Assembly (NCBI GenBank): GCA_021770785.1
Contig: JAETQH010000026.1
Span: forward strand, 1-56,746
DNA length: 56,746 bases
Direction of reading: 5' to 3'
From: Lachnospiraceae bacterium
GTDB lineage: Bacteria; Bacillota; Clostridia; Lachnospirales; Lachnospiraceae
Shown piece by piece: positions 34,139 to 42,183 of this stretch. The position numbers and the translations under genes are program-made. A model generated the notes under the pieces. It was not told where the DNA came from, ran no database searches, and saw only the letters and a program-made list of their open reading frames with translations. Every line of letters starts with the position of its first letter. Position 1 is the first letter of the stretch.

Positions 34139-35425
34139 ATGGTTTTATGTGGGTTTGTATTTGCAGTAGCAGTGCTCCTATGGCTTTTGGGGAGGAAAAA
34201 ACTGCCGGAGAATCAGGTAAAAATGCTACTGGTGCTTTCCGCCATGGCGGTACTGGGACTTATGGCAGGAGCGGCAGAAGAAGCGGGAGGGACATTGCAG
34301 GAAGAAGGGACGCTTCCCCGCAATGGGGCGGGGGAAGGAGCTTACGAGGAAAACTTGCAGTTAGACGCAGGGGATTTGCTGGACAAATATGATTACACTG
34401 TGACGGTGCCGGAGCAGGTGCTTACTGTGGCGGAAGAAAGAAAGCTGCTAGAGCAGGCGAAAGCAGAGATTGAGGCAGAGTTTTTAGGGGAAAACAAATC
34501 CTTTAGCGAGGTGCAGAAAAAGGTGGTGGTACGGGAGGCTTACCAGGGGGAGCTTGTGGAGGCAGAATGGGAATTTGACAAGGCGGAGATTGTTGATTAT
34601 AACGGGGAAATTATCGGGGAGGAACTGCCGGAAGAGGGGATTCTGGTGCAGGCAGCCGTAGAATTAACCTGTGGGATGTCGGGCTGCTGCTATGAATTTC
34701 TGTTTCTGGTAAAGCCGCCGGTACTCAGTGAAAGAGAACAATTATTAAAAGAAATAAGTGACTATCTGACAGCGCAGGTGGCACGGCCGGGAGAGAAAAA
34801 GCTGGCGCTGCCGCAAAATATAGGCGGGAAAACGCTGCAGTGGAGCGAAAAAAAGGAACATCTGCCGGAAAAAATTCTGGCGCTGGGGTTTGCTATTGCT
34901 GCGGCAATCCCCCTGATTGGGGTATCAAAGAGGCAGGAAGCGAAGAAAAAGAGAGAGGAACAGCTTCTGATAGAGTATCCGGATATGGTGAGTAAGTTGG
35001 CGCTTCTGATGGGAGCGGGCATGACCTTATTCGGCGCATGGAAGAAAATTGCATCGGAATACGAAATAAAGCGGAAAAACCATTCTGTTTTAGAACGGAT
35101 TTCCTGTGAAGAAATGCTTTATACTTGCCATGAAGTGGAAGGGGGAATCGGGGAAGGAAGGGCATATGAGAGATTTGGAGAGCGATGCGGGGTGGCACGC
35201 TACCGGAAATTAGGAAATACCCTTTCGCAGAATTTGCGAAAGGGAAACAGAGGGCTGCTGGATTTGCTGGAGAGTGAAGTGGACGACGCCTTTGAGGAGC
35301 GAAAAAGCATTGCCAGAAAGTATGGGGAGGAAGCAGGGACAAAGCTGCTGTTCCCTATGATGATAATGCTTGTGATGATTATGGTGCTTCTGTTAGTTCC
35401 GGCAATACTGGCATTTCAGGTATAA
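34139..35425 (+). CDS. tadC: Tad pilus platform protein TadC with a large extracytoplasmic insert
   Basis: The second F-domain platform protein. The C-terminal 200 residues carry the TadC pattern (LLIEYPDMVSKLALLMGAGMTLFGAWKKI, LSQNLRKGNRGLLDLLE, then a final span). The N-terminal part differs from classical TadC. After a double span (1-45) there is an acidic domain of about 190 residues (45-235) with a CGMSGCC motif, before the next span near 245-265. By topology this insert would be outside the membrane. GGGAGG lies 6 nt before the ATG. At 428 residues it is over 100 residues longer than usual TadC. Confidence 0.85.
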   Translation: MVLCGFVFAVAVLLWLLGRKKLPENQVKMLLVLSAMAVLGLMAGAAEEAGGTLQEEGTLPRNGAGEGAYEENLQLDAGDLLDKYDYTVTVPEQVLTVAEERKLLEQAKAEIEAEFLGENKSFSEVQKKVVVREAYQGELVEAEWEFDKAEIVDYNGEIIGEELPEEGILVQAAVELTCGMSGCCYEFLFLVKPPVLSEREQLLKEISDYLTAQVARPGEKKLALPQNIGGKTLQWSEKKEHLPEKILALGFAIAAAIPLIGVSKRQEAKKKREEQLLIEYPDMVSKLALLMGAGMTLFGAWKKIASEYEIKRKNHSVLERISCEEMLYTCHEVEGGIGEGRAYERFGERCGVARYRKLGNTLSQNLRKGNRGLLDLLESEVDDAFEERKSIARKYGEEAGTKLLFPMMIMLVMIMVLLLVPAILAFQV

Positions 35426-35469
35426 ATTTACATGGTCACAAAGAAAAACGTGGCAGAATGGAGGAAATT

Positions 35470-35637
35470 ATGAGAGGAATCAAAGAGTTTTTAAAGGAAG
35501 AGAATGGAATTGGCGTGGTGGAAATCATTTTAATTATTGTGGTTCTGATTGGGCTGATTGCCATTTTTAAGGGGAAGATGTCCACCCTGATAGGGGATAT
35601 TTTCACAAAAATCGGAAAAGAATGGAAAACGCTCTGA
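35470..35637 (+). CDS. Flp1-like type IVb pilin, 55 residues
   Basis: A small ORF between tadC and the DUF5702 gene. The protein is MRGIKEFLKEENGIGVVEII followed by a hydrophobic helix and a short tail ending in GKEWKTL. The charged leader, the Gly before VVEIILIIVVLIGL and the Glu 5 positions into the mature helix are those of Flp-type prepilins cut by A24 peptidases. GGAGG lies 5 nt upstream. Its TGA overlaps a downstream ATG (TGATG), and the gene starting at 35622 overlaps it by 16 bp. It is the likely major pilus subunit. Confidence 0.85.
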   Translation: MRGIKEFLKEENGIGVVEIILIIVVLIGLIAIFKGKMSTLIGDIFTKIGKEWKTL

Positions 35638-37208
35638 TGAAGTGCAAAGGGAGTATAACGGTATTTGCGGCATTATCCCTGCTGCTGATAGCTTCGTTTT
35701 TGTTTGCCCTGTTGGAGGGTGCGAGGGTGCAGGGTTTAAATACCTGTGCCGAGCTGGTTTCTGAAGTGGGAATTACTTCGCTCTGCGCAGAGTATCAAAG
35801 CCCTCTGTGGGAGGACTATCGGCTGTTGTTTTTAGACGGCGCCTATGGAACAGAGAATTTTTCCGAGGAAAAGTTAAACAGTGTCTTATGTCAGAGAATT
35901 TCAGAAAATCTTGATGTGGCACAGCGTTCCGGCGTCAGTATGTATGGGTTATCCGTGCAGAGTGCACAGGTGATGGAATATCAGCTGGCGTCTGATGGGA
36001 AGGGAGCTGTATTTTTGCAGTGCGTTGCCGCTTACATGGAACATAATCTTGCACAGGAAACCATTGAGAAGCTTTACGAAAAGTATCGGGAGGGCGAGGA
36101 AGTGGAGCAGAAAGATACCAGCGGCTACAGTGTCGAGGGGGCGGACCGTGCCATTGAGGAGGCGAAAAAAGCACAGGAGGAGGCTGCTGCGTCTTCTGGG
36201 GATAGTGGCGGGGAGACAGGAGCACCAACAGACGGAGAGGTAGGAACGTCAACAGGCGGAGAGGCAGGAGCACCAACAGACGGAGAGGCAGGAACATCAA
36301 CAGGCGGAGAGGCAGAAACAGATATGGAAAATCCGCTGGAAATAGTTCTAAAATTAAAAGAGAATTTAATTTTAGAACTGACGGTGGGAAATGTGTCTGA
36401 GATTTCCACAAAGCAGGTAGATTTGCGGGACAGTATGCAGAAGCGCAGCCTTAAAAAAGGAACGCAGGAGGTTGATGATAAGGTGAGCTGGTATGAGCGT
36501 GTATTGGTGGGAGAATATCTGGACAGTTATTTTTCTAATTATCGGAAACAGAAGGAAGAGGGGGCATTTTCCTACGAGCTGGAATACCTCTTGTGTGGAG
36601 AAGACACGGATAAGTCTAATTTGGAGGGAACGATAAACCGCCTTATGCTGCTGCGGGAGGGAGCGAATATTATCTGTATCACAATGGACAGTGCAAAAAT
36701 GAATCAGGCGAAAGCGGTTGCGGAAGCGATAGCGGCGGCAGTGGCTCAGCCGGAGCTGATTACCGTGATACAGTGTGGCATTGTGGCAGCGTGGGCGTAT
36801 GTGGAGAGCCTGCTGGACCTCCGTGCCTTGCTGAGGGGAGATAAAATTGCATTGGTAAAGAGCAGGGAGCAGTGGACTACAAACACAGAAAATCTTATGG
36901 CGTCCATTGAAAATGAGGCGAAAGCGCTCAACTGCGAAAACGGACTGACCTACGAAGAGTATCTAAAACTGTTTCTTTATCTGATGGGAATAAAAAAATT
37001 AGCGTACCGGATGATGGACGTAATGGAACAGAGCCTACGGATAAAGCCGGGATACGAGCACGCGCGCATGGACCACATGATTTGTGAGCTTTCCTGTTCT
37101 ATGCAATATCAGGCAGCCCCGTTGTTTTCCAATTTATCCCTGATTCAAAGAGGGGCGCCGAAGGGTTTCTGTTTTGAAAATGAAAAACATTTCAGTTACA
37201 AGGATTAA
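35622..37208 (+). CDS. DUF5702-type pilus-locus protein
   Basis: A 528-residue protein with an N-terminal KGSITVFAALSLLLIASFLF segment, a pseudopilin-like hydrophobic helix. A long extracytoplasmic domain follows, with conserved Trp-Glu-Asp-Tyr (SPLWEDYRLLFLDGAYG). A low-complexity Gly/Thr/Glu repeat at about 197-232 separates the two halves. Later YEVE-type helices and a hydrophobic stretch near 370-390 are seen. The family is common in Tad loci of Lachnospiraceae and its function is unknown; a minor pilin or tip/adhesin scaffold is plausible. Start choice: the ATG at 35622 has GGAAAAG upstream, while the ATG at 35637 is coupled to the pilin stop. Either would give the same mature protein. 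Confidence 0.8.
   Translation: MENALMKCKGSITVFAALSLLLIASFLFALLEGARVQGLNTCAELVSEVGITSLCAEYQSPLWEDYRLLFLDGAYGTENFSEEKLNSVLCQRISENLDVAQRSGVSMYGLSVQSAQVMEYQLASDGKGAVFLQCVAAYMEHNLAQETIEKLYEKYREGEEVEQKDTSGYSVEGADRAIEEAKKAQEEAAASSGDSGGETGAPTDGEVGTSTGGEAGAPTDGEAGTSTGGEAETDMENPLEIVLKLKENLILELTVGNVSEISTKQVDLRDSMQKRSLKKGTQEVDDKVSWYERVLVGEYLDSYFSNYRKQKEEGAFSYELEYLLCGEDTDKSNLEGTINRLMLLREGANIICITMDSAKMNQAKAVAEAIAAAVAQPELITVIQCGIVAAWAYVESLLDLRALLRGDKIALVKSREQWTTNTENLMASIENEAKALNCENGLTYEEYLKLFLYLMGIKKLAYRMMDVMEQSLRIKPGYEHARMDHMICELSCSMQYQAAPLFSNLSLIQRGAPKGFCFENEKHFSYKD
36210..36318 (+). repeat. 24-bp tandem repeats in the DUF5702 gene
   Basis: About four and a half copies of a 24-bp unit alternate between GEAGAPTD and GEAGTSTG coding versions, a 48-bp higher-order period. 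It is a flexible surface linker likely to vary in copy number. Confidence 0.85.
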
Positions 37209-38107
37209 TGGAGAAAGGCAGGTGTACCGCGGTGTCTCACTATTTCAAAAAAAGAACAGGTAAAATATACAGTAGAAAATCTCTCCCTGGATTTCCGATT
37301 ACCGTTTGGAGAAAAAAATGGCATATGGGGACACCGCGGTGCGCCTGCCTAAGGGGTTCTTTTACTGTGGAGGCGGCGGTGATATTGCCAATGCTGGCAT
37401 GTTTCTTCGTCAGTATTCTTTTTTTCTTTCGGGTGCTACAGGTGGAGTTGCAGGTGGAGCGGGCAATAGTGGATGCCGGACAGACCTTGTCGGCATATGC
37501 GGCAGGTGATGGAAAAAGTACAGGTAAGGCGGTCGGCTTAGCGGCATTGAAGCTGGCGGTGATGAAAGAACTGGCGGGCAGAGAGGAAACTGCACGCTAT
37601 GTGACAGGCGGAGCGGCGGGAGTTTCGCTGTTGGCTTCCAAAGTGGAGGGGGATTTTATAGATATCCGGGCAGCCTTCTCAGTAGAGCTTCCGGTGCGTC
37701 TGTTTGGCAGACAGGGAATAAAGATAGAACGACGTGTCTGTTGCAGAAAATGGACCGGACGGAAGGGAGAAAGGGGCAATGGAAAAGATGAAATCTGGGT
37801 ATATGTCACGGAGACGGGAACCGTCTATCACCGCAGGCGGGAATGCAGTCACCTCCGCTTGAGCGTAACCGCTGTAAATAAGAACAGCGTGGGGGACAAG
37901 CGGAATGAAAATGGCGGAAAATACCATGAATGCGAGAGGTGTAAAGATAAAAACAGGGGGCAGGCTAAGGTGTACATTGCCAGCCAGGGGGATAGATATC
38001 ACTATGACTTACAATGCAGCGGTATTAAGAGGACAATTTCCATGATAAAGTTGTCCGAGGTAGGAGGAAGAAGTCCCTGTAGCAGATGTGCAGCGGAGGG
38101 AAACTAA
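37208..38107 (+). CDS. TadE-like pseudopilin with two C-terminal Cys/His modules
   Basis: The TadE-type helix is GSFTVEAAVILPML at about 50-63, preceded by a long basic leader. An internal Met at residue 40 (MGTPRCACLRG) could be the true start. After a middle domain (75-185) the protein ends in two related modules of about 50 residues. Module one is VYVTETGTVYHRRRECSHL with CERC; module two is VYIASQGDRYHYDLQCSG with CSRC. The G-x(2)-YH-x(4)-C...CxxC pattern looks like a metal-binding module (Ada-like/zinc ribbon type). Start and stop overlap with the DUF5702 gene by 1 nt (TAATG). A decayed copy of the end of module two follows the stop codon. Confidence 0.75.
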   Translation: MEKGRCTAVSHYFKKRTGKIYSRKSLPGFPITVWRKKWHMGTPRCACLRGSFTVEAAVILPMLACFFVSILFFFRVLQVELQVERAIVDAGQTLSAYAAGDGKSTGKAVGLAALKLAVMKELAGREETARYVTGGAAGVSLLASKVEGDFIDIRAAFSVELPVRLFGRQGIKIERRVCCRKWTGRKGERGNGKDEIWVYVTETGTVYHRRRECSHLRLSVTAVNKNSVGDKRNENGGKYHECERCKDKNRGQAKVYIASQGDRYHYDLQCSGIKRTISMIKLSEVGGRSPCSRCAAEGN

Positions 38108-38130
38108 GGAACTGCTGAACAGTTCCTTAG
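38104..38130 (+). other. perfect 11-bp hairpin over the stop codon of the TadE-like gene
   Basis: CTAAGGAACTG (38104-38114) and CAGTTCCTTAG (38120-38130) with a 5-nt loop. The in-frame TAA at 38105-38107 lies in the first arm. No T tract follows, so it is not a typical terminator; it may trim or stabilise the operon mRNA. Confidence 0.6.
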
Positions 38131-38218
38131 GAGAAGAATCCGGCGCAGCAGATGTGGGGCGGAGGGAAAGCAGGCGTGAAATGGAAAAATACGGAGGAGA
38201 AAGGAATAGATAAACTCT

Positions 38219-38632
38219 ATGGTGCAAAAGGTAATGCTGTTGGGAATTTTAGGTTTAGCGGCATGGCAGGACGTTAAGAACAGAAAAGTCTCCGTGAGGC
38301 TTCTTGGGGGAGCTGCAATAGCCGGACTGCTTTGTTTTGGCTGTTTTCGGCAGATAACAGCGGCGGATATGCTGCTCGGCTCTGCCATAGGTGCGGTGTT
38401 GTTGCTGCTTGGCTTTGTAACAGGGGAAAAAATCGGTTACGGGGACGGGGTATTAGTATTGGTGTGCGGCATTTTTCTGGGGTTTGCCGAAAATTTACAG
38501 CTGCTTTGCGCGGCACTGGTTCTGGTGGAGGCTGTGGGACTGTTTTTGATTATAGTAAAAAGAAAAGGACGGAGGCATCGGATACCCTTTATCCCTTTTT
38601 TGCTGGCGGGGTATCTACTGTTATTAATATGA
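38219..38632 (+). CDS. second prepilin peptidase (A24-like)
   Basis: A 137-residue, nearly all-membrane protein. The first catalytic Asp is in AWQDVKNRKVS and the second in the GxGD motif GYGDGVLV. Four to five spans are predicted. A peptidase of this minimal size lacks a methyltransferase domain, as does the first one at 30631. Two distinct A24 peptidases in one operon suggest separate substrates, for example the Flp pilin and the TadE-like pseudopilins. The ATG follows AGGAGAAAGG about 10 nt upstream. It overlaps the next gene by 4 bp (ATGA). Confidence 0.8.
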   Translation: MVQKVMLLGILGLAAWQDVKNRKVSVRLLGGAAIAGLLCFGCFRQITAADMLLGSAIGAVLLLLGFVTGEKIGYGDGVLVLVCGIFLGFAENLQLLCAALVLVEAVGLFLIIVKRKGRRHRIPFIPFLLAGYLLLLI

Positions 38633-38847
38633 AGAAAAGAGAATGGAACGGGAGCTTTACGGTGGAGGCTTCTATCTATATTCCCGTGTTGCTATTTTTT
38701 TATTTGTTTGTCATGCGTGTCGGAATGGAATTATATACAGAAACCAGAGAGACGGCGGTGCAGATAGAGACGAAGGAAAAGGTGGAGGTACTGAAATTGT
38801 TTTATCAAAAAGAAGGGGTGGAGGATTTATTAGAACATGGAAATTAG
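38629..38847 (+). CDS. small TadE-like pseudopilin, 72 residues
   Basis: MKKREWNGSFTVEASIYIPV begins the protein. It is a classic short basic leader, Gly-Ser processing site, Glu at position 5 of the mature helix, then a hydrophobic helix (IPVLLFFYLFVMRVG) and a charged tail. A longer frame from 38332 is open but would cover most of the peptidase gene, so the ATG at 38629 coupled to the peptidase stop is used. Likely a minor pilin cleaved by one of the two A24 peptidases. It overlaps the FHA gene by 11 bp. Confidence 0.8.
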   Translation: MKKREWNGSFTVEASIYIPVLLFFYLFVMRVGMELYTETRETAVQIETKEKVEVLKLFYQKEGVEDLLEHGN

Positions 38848-39970
38848 GTATGTGAGGAACTTATGCGGCAGCCATATGGTGATAAAGCAGGCAGAGGAAG
38901 AAACGGCGTGGGAAAGGGAAATGTTGCTGCAAAATCCTCTGAAGGAGCTGCTATTGCCGGATTTTGTCAATGAGAATGGGGAATACATATTATGGTATGA
39001 CATTACAGGCAGACAGGCATTGGACGTGGTATTGGATACAAAGGAAATCGACTATGAGACATTTCGTGAGCTTTGTGGCGCAGTAGCGTCGGCAGCGGAA
39101 AAGTTAGAAGGGCTGCTGCTGTCACCGAATGGCATTTTGCTGACGCCGGAGTGTATTTTTATAGATAACCATACAAATAAGGTTCGTTTATGCTATTATC
39201 CCGGAAATCCCAAGGGGATAGGAAATGGGTTTCATGAATTAATGCAGTATCTTTTGCGGAAACTAAATCACAAAGATACAATTTTAGTGGAGGCGGGGTA
39301 CCGGCTCTTTGAGGAAACGGCAAAGGAGGGATATTCCCTGAAAGAGATTCTAAGGCTTTCGGCAGGAGGAAACTTCAGGGAGGAAGAAAACGTTTTACCC
39401 CAGGAGGCGGCTGTGGCTTTGCCTGAAATGGAAAAAACAGAGAGTGAAGAGGATAAGGCAAAAGAAATGCCCTGCCGTATAAGGTTAAAAGAAAAAAAAG
39501 GACACAACTCTGTTCTGGCAGGTCTTAAGAGGTGGCTTTTGGATAAAAAGAAAGAGGTTGCCGACCGGCTGCCGGGAAAAAAGAAAAGGGAGGAGGATGT
39601 CTTTGTTTTTGAACCGGAAGAAGTGGAGGAAGTAAGAGAATCCCGCCCTACCGTCCTGTTATCGGAAATCAACCAGATGCCCCAGGGAATTTTTAAATAT
39701 GAGGGAGAAGGTTCCTGCCCGGATTTAAGGGTGGAAGATACGCCTTATATCATCGGCAGCGATGGCAACTGCGACGGTGTTATCAAAAGCAGTATTGTAA
39801 GCAGGAGACATGCAAAGATAACCAAGACGGAAGATGTTTACTTTATCGAGGACTTAAACTCCTCCAACGGCACTTATGTGGGAGGGGAGCTTCTCAACTG
39901 CCGGGTCAGGATGAGCTTGCAGCGCAATGAGACAATATTGTTTGGCAATGAAAAGTTTAGATTTATTTAA
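38837..39970 (+). CDS. DUF6382-FHA protein
   Basis: A 377-residue cytoplasmic protein. The N-terminal domain (1-180, DITGRQALDVVLDTKEIDYETF and ECIFIDNHTNKVRLCYYPG) matches the DUF6382 type, which has an overall look of the EssB/YukC pseudokinase fold. A Glu/Lys-rich linker with KEKKGH and LPGKKKR segments follows (180-285). The C-terminal FHA domain (about 290-377) has YIIGSDGNCDGVIKSSIVSRRHAKI and EDLNSSNGTYVGG, with the Gly-Ser, Ser-x-x-His and Asn-Gly residues for phosphothreonine binding. As last gene of the Tad operon it may couple pilus assembly to a Ser/Thr kinase such as that at 24865-26403. That link is inference. Confidence 0.85.
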   Translation: MEIRYVRNLCGSHMVIKQAEEETAWEREMLLQNPLKELLLPDFVNENGEYILWYDITGRQALDVVLDTKEIDYETFRELCGAVASAAEKLEGLLLSPNGILLTPECIFIDNHTNKVRLCYYPGNPKGIGNGFHELMQYLLRKLNHKDTILVEAGYRLFEETAKEGYSLKEILRLSAGGNFREEENVLPQEAAVALPEMEKTESEEDKAKEMPCRIRLKEKKGHNSVLAGLKRWLLDKKKEVADRLPGKKKREEDVFVFEPEEVEEVRESRPTVLLSEINQMPQGIFKYEGEGSCPDLRVEDTPYIIGSDGNCDGVIKSSIVSRRHAKITKTEDVYFIEDLNSSNGTYVGGELLNCRVRMSLQRNETILFGNEKFRFI

Positions 39971-39991
39971 GAAAAAATAAGGGATGGAGAT

Positions 39992-40020
39992 TTGCATTCT
40001 AAGGGCAGAGTATCTATAAT
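39992..40020 (+). promoter_or_regulatory. promoter of the rhomboid gene
   Basis: TTGCAT (39992-39997), 17-bp spacer, TATAAT (40015-40020). It leaves a leader of about 25 nt. Confidence 0.75.
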
Positions 40021-40052
40021 AAACGGTATCAATCGGGAAATGGGGAAAAGGA

Positions 40053-41111
40053 ATGGAAATAGAAATCAGACCTTTCATGGAACAACAGGGGTACCGCTAT
40101 TTAGAAGTGCAGACCGAAGGGGCAGCCGTTTTTTATAAGTATTATAAAGAAGGCTTTCATGTGGTGCTGACCGTGGATTTTACAGGCGGGGATATCACGG
40201 GGGAACAGCATAGTATCATGGAAAACCGTCTGCTGGATTTCTTTTATCATCCCCAGGGGCGTCTTGCTGATTTTCCGGAGGGATTTCCGGTGTATCATGT
40301 GGAACTGTTGACTCTGCTTCTCGGGGGAGAGGAGGCGGCGGTGCGGAGAATGTGTGCAGAGAAAAGGAATGTCTGGGCATACTGTATGCCGGAGGGACGG
40401 CTTATTATTTATGAAAACCAGCCGGGGGAATTTTTTGGCTTAAGAAATGCCATAGAGGAATTTAATGCCGGAAATAATGGAAATAGTTGCAGAGAAAAAC
40501 CGCTGGAAGAGAGGACGAAAGGAATAAAAAATCTGCCGCTTGCCACCATTGCCCTTACGGTGGCAAACGTGCTGGTTTATGTGATACTGGAAATTATGGG
40601 AGACACGGAGAATGGATTTTTTATTGCGTCCCACGGGGGGATGTACCCTGAATTTTTAACCTATAACCATCAGTGGTGGAGGCTGTTTACTGCCATGTTT
40701 ATTCACTTTGGACTGGAACATCTTTTGAATAATATGGTGATTTTCTGTTGTGTGGGTTCTAGGCTAGAGCGTGCCGTGGGGCATGTACGGCTGTTGGTGT
40801 TTTACCTGTTTTCCGGCATTGGCGGAGGATTGCTTTCTTATCTGATGATGGAGTGGAGCGGGGATTATGCCGTAGCAGCAGGCGCCTCCGGAGCAGTGTT
40901 TGGCATTATAGGGGCGCTGCTGTGGGCGGTTATCCGGCATAGGGGACGCTTTCAAGGAATGACTACGAGGGGGCTGCTTGCCATGCTTGCTTTAAGCCTG
41001 TATTATGGATTTTCGACGATTGGTGTGGATAATTGGAGCCATATTGGAGGTATGGTAACAGGATTTGCCGCAGCAGCGATTTTCTATCATGGAAAAGTGC
41101 AAAAATATTGA
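40053..41111 (+). CDS. rhomboid-family intramembrane serine protease
   Basis: A 352-residue protein with a cytosolic N-terminal domain (1-155) of unknown fold and a six-span rhomboid domain. Active-site residues: Ser in AAGASGAVFGIIGAL and His in DNWSHIGGMVTG. The conserved WWRLFTAMFIHFGLEHLLNNM loop-1 segment is intact. It is predicted to cleave membrane-protein helices; the substrate is unknown. GGAAAAGG precedes the ATG. It has its own promoter. The stop codon overlaps the -35 of the next gene's promoter. Confidence 0.92.
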   Translation: MEIEIRPFMEQQGYRYLEVQTEGAAVFYKYYKEGFHVVLTVDFTGGDITGEQHSIMENRLLDFFYHPQGRLADFPEGFPVYHVELLTLLLGGEEAAVRRMCAEKRNVWAYCMPEGRLIIYENQPGEFFGLRNAIEEFNAGNNGNSCREKPLEERTKGIKNLPLATIALTVANVLVYVILEIMGDTENGFFIASHGGMYPEFLTYNHQWWRLFTAMFIHFGLEHLLNNMVIFCCVGSRLERAVGHVRLLVFYLFSGIGGGLLSYLMMEWSGDYAVAAGASGAVFGIIGALLWAVIRHRGRFQGMTTRGLLAMLALSLYYGFSTIGVDNWSHIGGMVTGFAAAAIFYHGKVQKY

Positions 41112-41136
41112 TTTTAAGTCGAAAAATTTATATACT
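41108..41136 (+). promoter_or_regulatory. promoter of the flavodoxin-SCP2 gene
   Basis: TTGATT (41108-41113), 17-bp spacer, TATACT (41131-41136). The -35 overlaps the rhomboid stop codon. Confidence 0.65.
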
Positions 41137-41190
41137 AAAAGCAATGGTTTATAAAGATGCAGTCAGTAAGATGGCGGAATGTGAGGAAAC

Positions 41191-42183
41191 ATGAAAGTAA
41201 ATATTTATTATGGTGGAAGGGGCTTGTTAGACGACCCCACCTTATATGTATTAAATAAAATGGAAGAGGTGCTGCGGGAGCTGCGGGTTAGTGTGGAACG
41301 TATTAATATTTATGAGCATAAGAATGAGATTGCCACGCTTCCCCAGACCATGAAGGACGTAGACGGCATTATCCTTGCCACCACAGTGGAGTGGCTTGGT
41401 ATCGGCGGCTACATGCAGCAGTTTTTGGATTCCTGTTGGCTTTATGGGGATAAGGAGAAAATCAAGACGACTTATATGCAGCCTATTGTCATGTCTACTA
41501 CCTACGGGGAGCGGGAAGGAGAACTTACGTTGGCGAATGCCTGGGAAATCTTAGGCGGTCTGCCCTGCCCGGGGCTCTGCGGTTATGTGGAGGATTTGGT
41601 AAGCTTTGAGATGAATAAAGACTATACCGTGTTGATTGAGAAAAAGGCGGAGAATCTTTACCGCACCATCTCTCAGAAGATGAAGAGCCTGCCAACCAGT
41701 AACCAGGCAGTGAAACAGACGATTCTGCGCACGCCGCAGATGGAGCTTACGCCTCAGGAGAGTGAGCAGCTATCAAAATACGTTTCAGACGACAGTTATG
41801 TAAAGAAACAGAAAGAGGATATCCAGGAATTGGCGTCCATGTTTAAGGACATGCTGGGAAAAGCAGGGCAGGATGACGAAGAAGCTTATATAGAGACATT
41901 AAAAACTCATTTTGCGCCACAGGAAGACTTTAGGGCGAGATATCTGTTTTTATTAGAGGGTAGAAAAAATCCGCTTTTTGTGGAGGTGAACCAGAGTGCC
42001 CTAGAGATACATTATGGGCAGGAGGATAAGATCGACGTTTATGCAAAATTGACTACCGACGTGATGGACAGCATTGTGGAGGGAAGAATGACCTTCCAGC
42101 GTGCATTTATGACGGGAGAAATGACAGCAAAAGGTAATTTTAAAATCCTTCGCATGTTAGACATCATGTTTAATTTTGCGTAA
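41191..42183 (+). CDS. flavodoxin-like/SCP2 sterol-carrier domain fusion protein
   Basis: Residues 1-165 have a flavodoxin or FMN-reductase-like fold (MKVNIYYGGRGLLDDPTLYVL, GIILATTVEWLGIGGYMQQFLDS, PIVMSTTYGEREGELT). The last 100 residues match an SCP2-type lipid-binding domain (LFVEVNQSALEIHYGQEDKIDVYAKLTTDVMDSIVEGRMTFQRAFMTGEMTAKGNFKIL, in pieces). The middle is helical. No signal peptide. The FMN-binding glycine loop at the N-terminus is not typical, so redox activity is uncertain. Inference: a soluble flavoprotein handling a hydrophobic substrate. The 3' end overlaps the convergent kinase gene by 14 bp. Confidence 0.75.
   Translation: MKVNIYYGGRGLLDDPTLYVLNKMEEVLRELRVSVERINIYEHKNEIATLPQTMKDVDGIILATTVEWLGIGGYMQQFLDSCWLYGDKEKIKTTYMQPIVMSTTYGEREGELTLANAWEILGGLPCPGLCGYVEDLVSFEMNKDYTVLIEKKAENLYRTISQKMKSLPTSNQAVKQTILRTPQMELTPQESEQLSKYVSDDSYVKKQKEDIQELASMFKDMLGKAGQDDEEAYIETLKTHFAPQEDFRARYLFLLEGRKNPLFVEVNQSALEIHYGQEDKIDVYAKLTTDVMDSIVEGRMTFQRAFMTGEMTAKGNFKILRMLDIMFNFA

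Noticed and set aside
38332..38628. N-terminal extension of the small TadE-like gene
   Set aside because: It would overlap nearly the whole second peptidase gene out of frame, and the downstream ATG is coupled to the peptidase stop.
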